Below are positions 1-15,000 of a stretch of 64,000 bases of DNA, piece after piece. Source of the stretch: Apoda limacodes (Eukaryota > Arthropoda > Insecta > Lepidoptera > Limacodidae); NCBI GenBank assembly GCA_946406115.1, contig OX291543.1:24826815-24890814 (forward strand), in the 5' to 3' direction. Numbering within the stretch: the stretch's first letter is position 1; every line of letters starts with the position of its first letter. The position numbers and the translations under genes are program-made. The notes below the pieces were generated by a model. It was given only the letters and a program-made list of their open reading frames with translations, ran no database searches and had not been told where the DNA came from.

Positions 1-84
1 GAAGTATTCCTGAATCTTTTAACCCACATCAGTAAAGACCATACCATTCAATATATCCTTGTATTGATTGACGACATTCTTTCT
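1..84 (+). CDS. VhaSFD: VhaSFD exon (partial at window edge)
   Basis: Open from base 1. It encodes [20 protein letters not shown] and then VLIDDILS, and ends in phase 0 at a good donor, TCT|GTAAGT. Confidence 0.93.
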
Positions 85-3000
85 GTAAGTATTTTTTGTA
101 ATTGACATTTATGTAGAGTCGCCAAACAGGGCAGGAATTTAGAATTTGAGTGAAAATTTAAATTTGTTAAACTGCAAATATGGCAATTGTATGAATCTGT
201 GTATTACCTATTATATATTTATACATATAAAAAAACAAAGAGCTTCAAATTGGAGACATGCTAGGTGCATATAGTATATGGTAGTAAATATACATTTTAT
301 TTCAGTCTTCCTCACTCAGTCGCACACTAAACATAAGTGTACTGAAAAATACATGTAGGTACCTATCTATATTTACAGTTCTAACCATTGAATTGATGAA
401 CACTGAATTACATAGTTATTATTTATATTCATTATTACAATATTTCACCTTTTTTTTTAACTTAAGTGTACTTAGAAATTCTTTAATCAGCCAATCGTTG
501 AATGAAAACCAATCGATAAACGCGAGCAAACGCATGAGCGGTGAGGGACCAATAGCTGAATACAAGAATGCAATATGCGCAGATGACCTTGAAACCCCAA
601 AAGGCGTGGTTCGAACTGTACTTATTTTTTTTACGAATCCTATTCAACACTTTAAGAAAAAACAAAAACTTGCGGTAAAATTAATTTTTTCAATAAAATG
701 TGTTTCAGATTAGCATAAAAAAACTTAAACGATCTATAGTGCAGTCATTGAAGCGTTATTGCTTCGATTTTTTTTTACTGTGAACCGATTTGCATGAAAT
801 TTTGGAATTAGGCTCATCTTACCCTTAACTTCAAAAGTGAAAATGATCTGAACTCCGGATCACCCTGGGGGTGGTTGCCACCCCTTCTCGGTGGTGTAAT
901 TTTTTTTTTAAATAACCTAGAATATCGATATTCTAGGTTATTTAAAAATTTAAAAAAAAAAATCTTTAACGTTTTTCAAAAACCCAATACTTTTCAAGTT
1001 ATTGGCAATTGAAAATTCGGATTTTTTTTCACGTTTTTCATCGGTTTTTTGAAAATATAAAAAATGCATTTTTACTACAATTTTATGATGAACAAAATTG
1101 TAACAGGTAAAAAACTAAACAAATCGGTTTTTTATAAAGTGTTCTAAGTGCAATATTAAGCCAGATATTAAAGATCAAGGCCGTTTTTTATTTTGTCTAA
1201 AATTTAATCGATGTATTCAATGCCATCTAGCGGCGAGCAGATACATTTTATGCATTCTTATGAAATAGGGTTTTGTAGTGCTTGAAATAAGCTTTAAAAT
1301 GAGCACTGTTAAAAGTCTTTTGCAAGTAAAATGAGTGGGCTATAATGCAAATAAGAGAAACATCTAATGGTTTTTTCTTTTAAATCAATGGGTTTCATAA
1401 GTGCCATTTTCACCAAAATTAAAATTAATCGTATTTCGTCTAGAATTAACTTTAATATAGAGAGTTTGATGGATTCTAATGGATGGCTGAAAATGATTTT
1501 ATTATGAGGTAATTGTGTTAGAAAACACTTTACATGAAATTGTCCCTTAATATTAAACACGTTTTCTAGCGATAAAATGGCTCAATGTCAATTTTTTTAT
1601 TAAGGGGTTGTTTACACCCCTATTTTTCGCTTCAATGACTGCACTACTAGCAGTATTAAAAAAAAATGAATAAAAATGTCTTTACAGGAATACTAGTGTA
1701 GGTTGTATCAAGTTTTTTTTCTTAAGTGGGGCATAGTGGAGCAAGAACAGCACACAGGGGTGTGTTTCATACATACCAGTAATAAAAAAAAAAATATATA
1801 CCGATACAATAAAATCTGTAATCGGTCTGGGTATAAGAGGATGCTTGATCGTTTTAAAAATATTCAATGTAAAAATTGCAGGTAATGCAGAAGTACAAAA
1901 TTACCAAAATCGCTTGTCCTGCCTTCCTACCATATAAAAAAATATAATTAAAGAATCAATCTAGGATATGAAGATGTACCTACAAGGCTTTAAAACAGAC
2001 AACTTAACCTATCAATAGTGATTTCGTTTAGTAAGGCATGCAGCATATGCATCAGGCAAATGTGTCGGCATGACAACCTTATATAATAGACATACATATA
2101 TATAATACATGTAAGTTTGCCTTGCACTTGATCTTCATCTATAAGTAAAGAATAATATTTTTATATTTACAGGAAGATAAATCCCGAGTGAAAATATTCC
2201 GCGAATCAAAGTATTCGGGTAATATCTGGCAGCCATTTTTAAATCTGCTTAACCGTCAAGATGAGTTTGTGCAGCACATGACAGCTCGTATCATCGCCAA
2301 GTTGGCTTGCTGGCATCCACAACTTATGGATAAGAGTGATTTGCACTTCTACCTTTCATGGCTCAAAGATCAGCTGAAATTGAATGTAAGTAATATATAT
2401 GTATATTTATCTATAACATAAAGGTTTATAATAACAGTTGATTTTACTTAGTTTGCGTCTTTAGCATGATATAATGTATAGACTTAGTTTTAACTTTCTT
2501 CATAGAGAATAATAGCTTGGCTTATTATATTTCAGCTTGGGACAAATCATATAGGCTAATATACATTCTTATTACTTAGGTTTGGTATTTACTCATTTAA
2601 TGTATTAACAATTTATCATCATCTACAAATACTAATATATTGAAAATAATTGCCCTATTGATTGAGACATAAAAAATGTGTGAAAAAAATTACCTACATT
2701 GTTCTATTTCGACATGATAAAAATATTTTAATTATGTCAACATTACAAAGTGCTTAGTTTAAATATAAATTTTTAGAAAAATATAGGTTTAAATATCCTT
2801 TTTTTTTTTCAAAATAATGCATCTCTATCAGAAAAAAAGCAGCTTATTAAATAATTGATGTATTTAATAAATATGTATATTATAATTAATTTATGCATGT
2901 TCTTTATATATAATTCAAATTTTGGCTGAAAGGAAAAGATAAATAAAAGTGTCTTTATTTAGATAATCTCTTTTCAAGACATGTGCCTAGTTTAATTTCA

Positions 3001-6000
3001 ATGTTAGCACCAAAGTGATTTTGTTTTTCTAGAATACTATTTCATACTCATTTCCATTTGCACATTCCAATCACAAATATTTTATTTGTCATTATGTAAG
3101 TATAACAAGTATTTATACAACATTACCTGCTACAATACAACATCATACCTTCCGGCTTTATCAAGAAACACCCAACTGTACGGGCTCCAGTAACTAAACC
3201 ATATGGCTATCAGCGTAACAAAGGTGGCCGGCCATACAAGCATCACGCACTGCTGGAAATGATGCACTTTATTATTAGCATTGAGAGGTTTGTTTTTCGG
3301 TAAGGCTGAGAAAATGTCTGCCGAGTTAGAGCATGCCGAGCAGGTTATGTTGGCGCACGAAAAACTGCATGGTGCTGAAAAACACAAACACAACAAGGAC
3401 AAGAATCCTGAAGGACCTAACGGAAAATACGCGAGCCTTTACAACTCTTTTGACGAGTTGAAACCGCATGAAGATATGCTACTGGGCCCTCATAAGGTAC
3501 CTTTATCTACATAAAATAAGTATGTGTAGAAGTCACCAGAAAAATAATTGCTTTGTTACTAATTACATTGTGACTAATTTTTTTACTAACTTAGCACTTA
3601 CTAAGTGGATAACTAACTTCGTATATCAGCTATGAATTTATTAAGAACAATGACTTTTGTTTTAATAGTGTTAATAATATATGAATATATTAAATCTGAC
3701 ACACTGTTTACCTACCTGTATTGCGTATTGTACACTAAATTATGCTTTTCACTACATTTTTTATGTCTAAAAATTAAATATGCTAAGTGCTTTCTTTATT
3801 GTGTGCTGAACTCTGTGTGCATGGATTGCACAATCAAACCAATGCTTATTTGTGTCATAATTACAGTCAGATGTGGTAGATTCAAATTATGTAAAGTAAG
3901 AAATATAAACAAATCGAGTGGAGTCAAATGACGTAATATCATAAGAATTAGTTATCAGAGTGACCATTAAGAATAACTTTTATTTATGATTGATAGTGAT
4001 TCCTCTTGAATATAACATTAATTTGTGATTGATGTAGTGATAACTTGGCAGAAATTCCAGTTTTATCAATGTAGGGTATTATTTTGTGTCTACAAGTGCA
4101 GGGGATTTGTCATCAAGTCATCAAGTGATATGACCAAAAAGGCCACTTTAAACGGCGAAGAGCGAATTTTACTAACGCCCAGAGTGCTTAAAAAATAAAT
4201 AAATTTCCAATTCACCACATAGGTATGAGTATTAAAAATCATTGTTTGTTCTTTTTCAATAAAAAGTAATAACTGCAAAATAGAATAGTTTAAGTAATAA
4301 AAATTACTTAAAAAAACTCTGGTTTTTTGATCAATTTTTATTGTTGATAACTGTCATAGTTGATATTAAATATATAATGAGAAGAAATTGATATTTAGGC
4401 TATAACTAACATTGAATCAGACACTACAAAACAAGAAAAAGAAGTCAGAAACTATTGTTGCTCTTAAATACAATGGAGTTTGGACTATCTATGTAAAAAA
4501 AAACACAAATATCAAATAAACCAATTCTCTCACTTCAATAAAAAGTGTGCCAATACGGGCGTGATTCGCCTTGGATGGAAATTAATATTGAATTGTAAAC
4601 AAGCTGTGACACAAGTACGCCGACCCTTCCTGTCCGGTTGTCTACTTCTCAGATCTTAAAGGTAGTACGTATTCCGATTTTCGTCAACGGCGTATACTTG
4701 TAAACAAAATAACATTTACGAAATTTTTGGTACTATAATATGGAAAATTTCAAATACAACTCCTTGAGTTAAAGCACACTTATCGCCCCGTCACCAGATC
4801 AGCATCGCCTCGCAGTCAAAACAACGTAAGCATATTACCGAAATGGCTCTGCTCTTTTGGGCTTTTTTGGAAATCTTCGTGATAAAACACCACTGTGCAA
4901 CCAAACCCGAACTACTACCTACTACTTACTAATAAGAATTCAATAAAACATTTTTTTTGAAGTGACTATAAAACAAAACTTATAAAAATCAATAATTTTT
5001 TTTTTTCTTTAGCGGCGTTGTGCACTTTTTTGTGATGGGTAAAAATGTTAAACTCGCGTCAGGATCACGTGACTTGATCGAAAATTCGTAAGACAGAACT
5101 CGCGTCAGGACACGTGACCTTTATTTACATTAGGTTAGTTTTTATTTTTAGTATATGGCGATTATGAGTAGTACAGGAAGGTTGGATATGGGATTTTAAT
5201 TCTATGACAGATTGAGATGTCAAATATACTACGTCAAAAAGGAAATAAACAATCATTTTTATTTATAATAAAAAAATATGTATACGAAGTGATGGGAAGT
5301 AAATAGCCAGTAAAGAAAAAATAAATAGTTAATATTCAAGTTTACTTTTCTGCCGGCACTCCCGGACCGAACCCGTTTTTTTTATTTTAATTTTGGCTTC
5401 GAGAATGATGCTAATGAATTTGGAAGGTACCAGAATGAGTAATGCAAACTTTTCTGTCGGAAACTCTAAATCGGTATAAATATTGTGATATATTTTTCTA
5501 CCTTATTTTTTAATTCCGTTAGTACCTATGTTTTTTTACTTCATTTACGCTCTACACACGTCATGTTTCACAAATTTAATCATTCAAATAGCTGTACTCA
5601 ACAATATGTTTACATGCATGCAGTACTTGTAACAGTCGTTTCTCACCATCACACAGAAGCAGGAGAAAAAGGATCACGCGGAGTACTAAAAATGTAAAAC
5701 AACGTTCCATCTAAAATATTGTTCAATAAGCTTTAATAATTGTACCAAAACAGTCTTTTTGACGACTCGAATACACTACCAAAACGTGGAGGGGATGTTT
5801 GCGCATGAGTACTGTCGCGCACGCAATAGGTTTTAATTTATAATAGCAGATATTTTTGTCTAAAATTAAATTATAAAAAAAAGAGAAGTTGCTCGTGCGG
5901 TACTTGCTACCGAACTAATTTTTATTATCTATGCTATAGATATCTAAATAAACAACTATCGCAATTCAAGGTTTCATGTAATTACAAAATTATGAACAGT

Positions 6001-9000
6001 GCAACAAACTTTACCTTCTGACCTTGTTTGTTTGGTCGTTAGTATCCGGTAAGTTCATATATTTTAATTCAATATGGCGACTGTAGTCATATGTGTTTTT
6101 TGACCGCGCGCTGGGTCAGAAAAGTTTGTTGCACTATAAAATGTTTTCTTAGATGTTTCATTCAGTTGTTTTTTAACCTATTTCAAACTTTATCTATTTC
6201 CTCGTTCTCTCTTAAAATTAAAACGAATTCTGAAACATTTATTCTGGTCTGTCTAAATAATAATAATATTTTGGAGAACACAGTACAATACACAAGACTA
6301 AAATATTAATACTACAATAATCTGGCATGATAATTTTATGTGAAAGAATATTTGGACGCCACTGTACGTATAATGATGAACTCTATAACGCGTCATAAAT
6401 AGAGGTCATAACACCGTAGGTATATTAAGAAAATCGGTTTTAGGGTTTTAATGCAGTGGATCAGAATTTGGTTTCCTTGGAAATTTGGTCATGTGCACTA
6501 AATCTCTCCAAAGTCTTCCGGTATTCGATATTTGAAATTGTTATTTGACGTTCATTATTTTTTTATGTCATTTGGACTCTTTGGTAGTTGTCACCGTAAA
6601 ACGTAAAATTGCAATTGCTTTCAGAACTTTACAGTATCTTTTTTAAAGTAAAGAGTATATCGTCGTTCTAAGCTAAACACAGAAAAATCTAAAATACGCG
6701 CCGTGATAAAATACTTCGTACTGAAAAAAATGTCTTCCAAAGATATTTTTAATGAAATTTCAAGTACCTTAGAAGAAAATGCTCCTTCCTATTCCATGGT
6801 TCAATTTTCTTCACACTTGGAAGAACAAGCTGCAAAGATAAAGATTGTTGCGGAAGACCATCCACATCTGTTACCGTTGAATATGTTAAAAAGTCCAGGA
6901 GTTAGTACTTAACGATATACGTGTAACCATTTGTTACATAGCTGAGAGTCTAAGATTTCTTTTGGGAGTGTTCAGTTATTACTTTCTGACTACTTCTTCA
7001 AAAAGGGCTCCGCGCGGTCGGTTCTACGAATGTTGACAGAAGTGCAAAAGGTAAAGCAAGTAGAGATTTAGAGTAGAGGCCAAAAAAATCTAGCCATTAA
7101 GAATGCAGGGTTTCAATTGATGGAACACCCACCATATTGAAATATATTAAAGTAGAAGATTATGTTGAGGAATAAAATATTTGCTTGCATAGGAAACTTT
7201 TTGATCGCTCCTTGTACATGTAGCAAAAAATTTTTGCAATGTGAAGTATTATAAAAAATTCCATTCTGACAAATCTTAACATAATAAATGTTTCAAAATA
7301 AAAGAAATAAAAAGAAAAATGTGCGTAAACCCGGTTCCCCCACTGTTTAAATTTTGGTAAAACCAGTTTTGTGACCCCCTAGTGGTGATGATTTGAAAGG
7401 TAGTGCACCCCTCGCAGCCCGCGACTTCAAACATATCTAAAAAAAACAATTCTGCGTATTCAAGGTCATCGCTAACCTTACGTGTCGGCATGTATATGTA
7501 TAGTAAAACGGTAAAAAAAAATTAACATGAATACCAATGTTGTGTTTTGTATCAGAACAACGACTACATCCAGTCGGTGGCCCGCTGCCTGCAGATGATG
7601 CTGCGTGTCGACGAGTATCGCTTCGCTTTCCTCTCCGTCGACGGCATCTCCACACTTCTTTCTATCCTCGCGTCTAGAGTCAACTTCCAGGTAATTAGAC
7701 ATATTACTTACTAGCTTTCATACGTCCCCCACGCTTTACATTTTTATTATATTTTGTTGTGTCGGTCATACATTTTAACTAATATATTAATATGTATACC
7801 TACTGATATAAAACACAAAGCGACGCGCCGCAGAACACTCCATACAATTTAAAGAAACGTATACTTCTTACCAACGCACCGCTCGCCATCGGCAGGTAAT
7901 TAATTCTCACGCTTTAGAACCGAAATGATTCTGGAACTCTTAGGCGATCGCTTGGGGTGTGAAATGAGCTCCCTGCCGAGGTTTTCTCCAAGGACTTCAG
8001 TATATACAGTATGGGGTTCTTCAAGAAAGCAGTTATTAGATTTCTGAAGGGTCGGCAACGCGCGAGTGATACCCCTGATGTTGTAAACGTCCATAGGCTA
8101 AGTAAGTAAGTAAGCTTGTTTGCCACCTTAATGGTATAAAAAAAACGCTCACACAACACTCCTAAAACGGCCGGGAGCGCTTGCGATCTGGTTTGCCTTA
8201 TCGCAGTTAGCGCGTGCTGATAAGATTTCTTGACCACAAACCAAGTGGTTTCCTCATCTTTAAAGAAAGATCGGGGGCTAAAAAATGTATATATGTAGCG
8301 TTGACGAAGCCTGGCAGAACCAAAAAGGCCTCTATGTTTAGGATGGAACATCACCATACTCATGCCTACAGACCTCCACTGTTGGACATAAGCCTTACCT
8401 AAACTTTTCTCTGCTGCTTGAAACCCTCCCACCCTCAACCTTCACAAAGTCATTCTACCATAAGGTGGGAGTTGTCCTACGGTACGCATTCGGATACGTA
8501 GCGGCCACTCGGGAAACCCTAGGACATCGGTTCTTCGAGTAATATGCTCTGTCCATTGCTCCTTTTTTGTTTTGATTTCAGGTGCAATACCAGTTGGTGT
8601 TTTGTCTTTGGGTGTTGACCTTCAACCCGTTGTTGGCTGAGAAGATGAACAAGTTCAACGCCATCCCCATCTTGGCGGACACCCTCAGTGACTCGGTTAA
8701 GGAGAAGGTTACCCGCATCGTGCTTGCCGTGTTCAGAAACCTTATTGAGAAACCAGAGGACAAGCAAGTATGTACTTCACCAATATTTAACATGCTGTGT
8801 TAAAAAGCTGGCAGTAAACTTATGTAAAGACAAGGGATACATCTTAACTTAATTGTGTTTGCTTTTTCTTTCTTACCAGCCTTATACCTTCCCTTCTTTT
8901 ACATAACTACCTATCGTCCACACACGGGCCCAGTGTGGATTTTAGACTTCACATACGTAATTTTTTTGACGTATGCAGATTTTTTCACAATTTTCTCTTT

Positions 9001-12000
9001 CACCGAAAAGCTTGTGGGGTGGGTAATCAACGTGCTTAAGATATTGAGAAAAATACTCATTGGTACACGCCGGATTTGAACTGTCACTCAGGACACAAGG
9101 CGAAATCGAAATTTCTAGGCCATTACTGACCATGATGATGTTTTCATTGAAATACTAAAGTTTACCAATTAGTTTACTTCATTGCTATTAAAAAGTACTT
9201 TTTGTAAGGGATTAAACCATTATCACGATTATAATTTGGTAAATAATTTGCAAAGGTAAAGTATGTAGAATTTTGAAGATGTCTTTGCTAAAACAGTTCA
9301 AAAAGGAGTCAAAGTAGGGTAATTTTTGGCCAAACAATAATATATTAATAATTAAATTGTAATAATATGTAGATTAAGTCTTTCATGACGTAATTTTTTC
9401 ACATTTGTCAGGGGTTGAGCTATATCCCATAAAACTAATCCATACTAATATTATTAATGCGAAAATAACTCTGTCTGTCTGATTATAAGTAACCTTTTCA
9501 CGCCTAAACAGCTGAACCAGTTTAGATGAAATTTGATTTGGAGATAGTTTGAGTCTCGGGGAAGGACATAGGATAGTTTTTATCAAACAAAAGAAAATTC
9601 AAAAGTTCCCGTGGGAGTAACTATAACCAAATTCTACGAACGAACCATAGCTGCAGCTATAGCTTGCTATAACAAACTTCTTTAGTATAATTAAGGAGTT
9701 GACGTAAGAATCCTACGCCGATAACCAGATTTAGGGCTGGCGGAGCCGCTGGCAATAGGTAGTAATGTATAATAATAACAACCAAAAAATCATTGCTAAA
9801 AAAATGTACATAAATTTAGGTAGAATGGCCCCTTAAATGTATAAAGTCAATATATAAACAAATATAATGTTATATCGAGGCAAGCTGACACGACCACGCA
9901 TTGTAGACTGGTGTATTATAAGTACTTTATACCTTTAAATATTGAATTAGAAATTATTGGTAAATGTGCTGAATATTAGATCTTAGATTTAATATGAATG
10001 TAACTATGGTTACTTTATAATGTACAGTGTCTATAGTAAAAGTTTTCCCATGATATCAGGTAGCAAAGGAGCACTGCATAGCTATGGTCCAATGTAAAGT
10101 ACTGAAGCAGCTATCTATCCTGGAGCAAAAGCGATCAGATGACGAGGACATCATGAACGATGTGGACTTCTTGAATGAGCGACTCCAAGCTTCCGTTCAG
10201 GATCTTAGCTCCTTCGATCAGTACGCCACAGAGGTCAAGAGCGGACGGTTAGTACGGTTATTTGACTGCAACACTTTGCGTGATCCTCCTTCAAAACTCA
10301 AACTCATTTTTTTCCATTCAAATTAAGTTTTTCAAACACTTGTGAATCGTCAAAGTTATTTAATACTATTTTCATTTTTTGAACCCTGTCACTCTTCCTT
10401 CGGTTCACAATGTGGATTTCTACCGAGAAAAATCTGGCAAGAAACTCCTTAGTTACTTACTTTTTGAAAAAATCTTTAGGTTAAATACAAATAAAACCAT
10501 CGAGGTTTTAAAGAAAATAAAATAAATTAAATTTGGTTTACCTATGCGTCCTGTAATTGAGCATCTTCAGTCCCATGGATTTTTATCATTTATTTAGTCT
10601 GACATTTTGTAGTATGCTTTTTTACAAAGTTGTTGTTTGACAAAAGATTTAAATTGACTTATTGATAGCTTTTGAATATTATTAGGAACTTTGTTGTAAA
10701 AGTATATACATTTTCCCATAAAAGAGTTACTTTTAGAGTAACCTTTCCCCCTAAATGATTGATGTATACCATGCATAACCCTTGACGCGACTGTTGATGG
10801 TATAGATTTAAATAGCTGTGTTTAATACTGTAAATTTATTAAAAAATCACAAGTTGTCAAATATAAATGCATATTTTAAATGTAAAAGAGTTTTGTGTAT
10901 AAAATTGAGTGTACCATTTTCTCGAATTAACTAACAGATCCAGTGTTATTAAAATAATGCAACTCAGCCGTTTACATGAACTTAAAGTGTCTATAGCACG
11001 GACGCTAAGCAGGAAGAATTTCGTTCAATGAGCGGTCACTATTTGTCTCTGTTGCACGCGCATAATTATTTGAGGTCGCACTCGCACAGATAATCATAGA
11101 GGAGCGCAACGGCAAATAATTAGGCTCGTGCAACAGAGACAAATAGTGACCGGTCATTGAACGAAATTCTTCCTGCTTGCTTTTCTACCTTTTCAATATT
11201 TCTACTCTCTCTTTCTAGTTTGGAATGGTCACCAGTGCACAAATCAGCTAAATTCTGGCGCGAAAACGCGGCACGACTGAATGAGCGCGGTCAAGAACTT
11301 CTGCGTACCCTGGTCCACCTGCTAGAGAAGAGCCGTGACCCGGTCGTATTAGCTGTCGCCTGCTACGACGTCGGCGAATACGTCCGCCACTACCCACGCG
11401 GCAAACAGTAAATATACCTCTCTAGTACTTTACTTACTGCTTTTAACGACTGCAACCCTGGTATCTTTGGTGAAAGAGCTCTGATTTAGTTTCCCCTGTG
11501 ACGATTGCCGTAGCAAAATACAGTGGTACCAAAAATATATGCTTTGTATACGCCAAAGCAGAAACAAGTTCAGCAACATCATTCATTCCACTTGAAACGT
11601 AACTATAAAGGGCGTAATATTGATTATTACTATACTACTACTACCGGAAGCACGTTCTTATTGAATGAAAGAGACACCACTTTCATAAACAAAATCACTA
11701 AGAGAGATAGACTTGTTCTTTTGTGCTTTGAGTGATTTCACAAGAACTGCATTATTAGTTAATATGTTACAAAAAGGTGTAAAAATTATATTACAGATAA
11801 TTTATCTAGCTACAGTTTAGAATTAGGGAAGAAACCTGGAGTGATAGATATAAGGTGCAGGAATAAATAAAAAAATGATATTCCTGTTTTGCACTTCTGC
11901 TCCCACTGTGCGACATTAAATCGGTTGACGATTAGCAGCACAGTATTTTAGTGCAGCAACAGTTTGAGCTAAGAATATAAAATATCTGATAATATATTAC

Positions 12001-15000
12001 ACCAATATATTTAAACCCATACAAACCTGTTATCAATAAATGCTCTTTAAATGCTGCCTACGGACTCTTGAAAGACCAGAGGCGTCACTTTCGTGTTACC
12101 GACCCTTTATAAATCATCACTACCTATTTGAAAAACCCCATACTAAAAAACCTCGACCGCAACCGAAGTATTCGTCGTCGACATATTTATGCGCGACAAC
12201 CACAGCACAGCTAATAAATGCAGTTTATCTCTTTGTAAACATTGTAAATGCCGCCTGTCGCGTAAACGTAAGTCTAACACGTGTGCTACTAAAGCTACTT
12301 TTCAATTAACTTTTACTCTGTCAAAATAGGAAAGATTTTCCCGGTAGTTGATTCTTAATAACGTCCATTACGAACTTGTTAGCGCACAAGTACCTTTTAC
12401 TTAACACATTTTTTTAAAATTTTTTAATAAGAATAGTAGCCTTCTGTTCTTATTTAGTTCTTATATTTGGAAAAATAAGTCCAACGTGTTTGTTAAAATC
12501 ATATCAAAACTATAAGATTCCATTAAATACCAACTTTTACAAATTTCAACACTAATTTAAGTATTTACTGTCAGTAAAACAGTTGTATGGCAGCAGCTCT
12601 GCTCAATAAACACTGGGCTGCAACCCACATCCTCGTCTGTGTAACCAGCCTAGCTCACCTGTATTATGTACTATTATAACCCTGACCCTGAATGCTAACT
12701 GGGGTAACCAGAGACAGGTTTATGAACGCACCTCAGACATACAATCAAAGCCTTGCTGTATGAGTTACTCAATAACTAAAATTCTGTTTAAGCATCATCG
12801 AACAGTTGGGAGGCAAACAGCGCGTCATGTATTTGCTGAGCCATGAAGACCCGAACGTCCGGTACGAGGCTCTACTTGCAGTGCAGAAGCTTATGGTCCA
12901 CAATTGGTATGTAGTCCAAATTAATTATACTTACCCGTTACTATATGGTCATCTTAAAAAGCTATTTTGGTTATAGTAGTTTTCTAGAGTTTTGTTTTAT
13001 CTATCAACATATGCCTATCAAACTTCAACGAGGAACTCTCCTTCTGGCGATGACTCACCTTCGGGTTCGAGGCTCACGCCGGTCGAAGGAACGCTCCCAA
13101 AAGCGACAACCCAAGCCGAGGCCCTGGAGCGTTGGGCGCTATATGGGCTGAGGCTCCTTCAGAGTCTCGCCCCAAAAAGCCCGATGAAGCAGTAATGGCT
13201 GCAACAGCCAACTGCATTGTCTTGTCAGTTCAGACAAAAAAATACTGAAAAAATATACATGCTATGTTTGACATCGTCATCTGAGCCAGTACACTGTTGG
13301 ACCACAGATAAAACATTAATTTTATTCATACAGTCAGTCATCACCTTTGATAAATCCGACGTCGAGGAGTCATCCTCGATTAGCCTTCATCAACAATTAC
13401 GACTGCTGGACGGCACTCAACTAGTCATATGTGACGATATAAGCTAGTCTGATGCGCTGGCTCCCCGTCGCGTGCGCGGTGAGCACTGCACCTCACGATT
13501 GCTCTGTCTAGACACCTCCGATGCCAGACTGAATAAAATTATTGCTGTTTAGGCTGTAGTTAGACGTTCAACTTACTCAGAAAACATTTTTCCTCCCCAC
13601 CTCCTACAATTGACGAAACAACTAAAAAATACACTTTGGCTCACTTCTCTTTTCTGCCATGTCCAGACTATAACAACTTCAATTTCAAAATGGTCACGTG
13701 CTGTGATGTTAAGCGAGCGATACGCGGGTTGGGTAGCAGAGCAACTGGTAGCTGTGATGTAAGCCTGTTTATGATACTTCCCATAATTGATATACTCCTT
13801 CCTCATATTACCAATCTTATTAATCTTTATTCTCAATAACCCTTTCCCTGACAGCTGGAAGAAAGCTTTCATCATCCCTCTACCCAAAATTTCCAATCCT
13901 TCTATACCTTCTCACTACCGACCTATATCCATTCTTCCCTTATTGTCCAAAGTGATCGAGCGTTTAGTCCATGAGCAACTTAGTCAATATCTTTTCTCAA
14001 ACAACCTCCTCAGCCCTCTTCAATCAGGTTTTCGCCCAGGCCACAGTACTGTTAGCGCATTGATGAAAATAACAGACATTAGACGAAACATGGAAAGTCA
14101 ACATATTACTGTGTTAACTTTACTTGCTTTCAGCAATGCATTTGATACTGTTGACTTTGATATTCTACTAGCGGCCATGTGGTTTGAAACTTATTTGAAA
14201 GGTCGTCAAAATGCATACGTAGCGATTCTGGCTGCTCGGACTGGTGTGTTGTGCCTGCAGGTGTTCCACAAGGTGGTGTTCTGTCACCGTTGTTGTTTTC
14301 CCGTTTTAAAAACTCACTGACAAATAGACTAACTACACAGTTCCACTTATATGCTGATGATCTGCAGTTATACACAGGTTCAAAAGTTGACCAAATTCAC
14401 AATGCTGTCGGTATCATTAATAATAACCTTTAAACTATATCTGAATGGGCAAAGTCCTTTGGACTCTTACTTAACCCCAGTAAATCTCAGGCTGTGATAG
14501 AAGGCAGCAGTCGTCAACTCGCTAACCTGGACCTAAATAAACTGCCACAAATAATTTACAATTACGTATCTATGGATCCGATTTTCGGATTACGAAAATA
14601 CGATCATATTTCAGAGTTTCGTGCTAAACTCAAGTGGCTCCCAATTCGCCTTCGCAGGAATACTCACATTCTCACTCTTTTATATAGTGTCCTAAATAAT
14701 CCCTCTGCACCCTGCTACTTGCAGGAGCTCTTTAAATGCCAATCTGCTACTTCACAAAGTATGATATTACGGTCAAAGGTAGAACGAACTTTATCGATTC
14801 CACCCCACTCCACTACCTTTTATGGCAAATCGTTTGCTGTTAAAGCAGCTCTACTGTGGAACAATCTACCGTCAGACATTAGGTCGGCAACGTCTAATTA
14901 AATATATATATATAATGTAATTATGGTGTATATATGTATGTGCATATACTTGGAATTACTTTATCTATGGTTTTCTTTTTTTTTTCGTTTGGACTCTACT

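Noticed and set aside
3130..3402. Minus-strand membrane-like ORF of 90 residues
   Set aside because: Antisense of a more protein-like plus-strand segment; no start context or family.
7914..8438. Minus-strand ORF of 174 residues
   Set aside because: Runs through two transposon remnants of opposite orientation; only the RTE piece at its start is meaningful.
12992..13447. Plus-strand ORFs before the LINE
   Set aside because: No recognisable motif; may be LINE 5' sequence, but not supportable.
13573..13896. Minus-strand ORF of 107 residues
   Set aside because: Antisense of the CR1/L2-like LINE reverse transcriptase.
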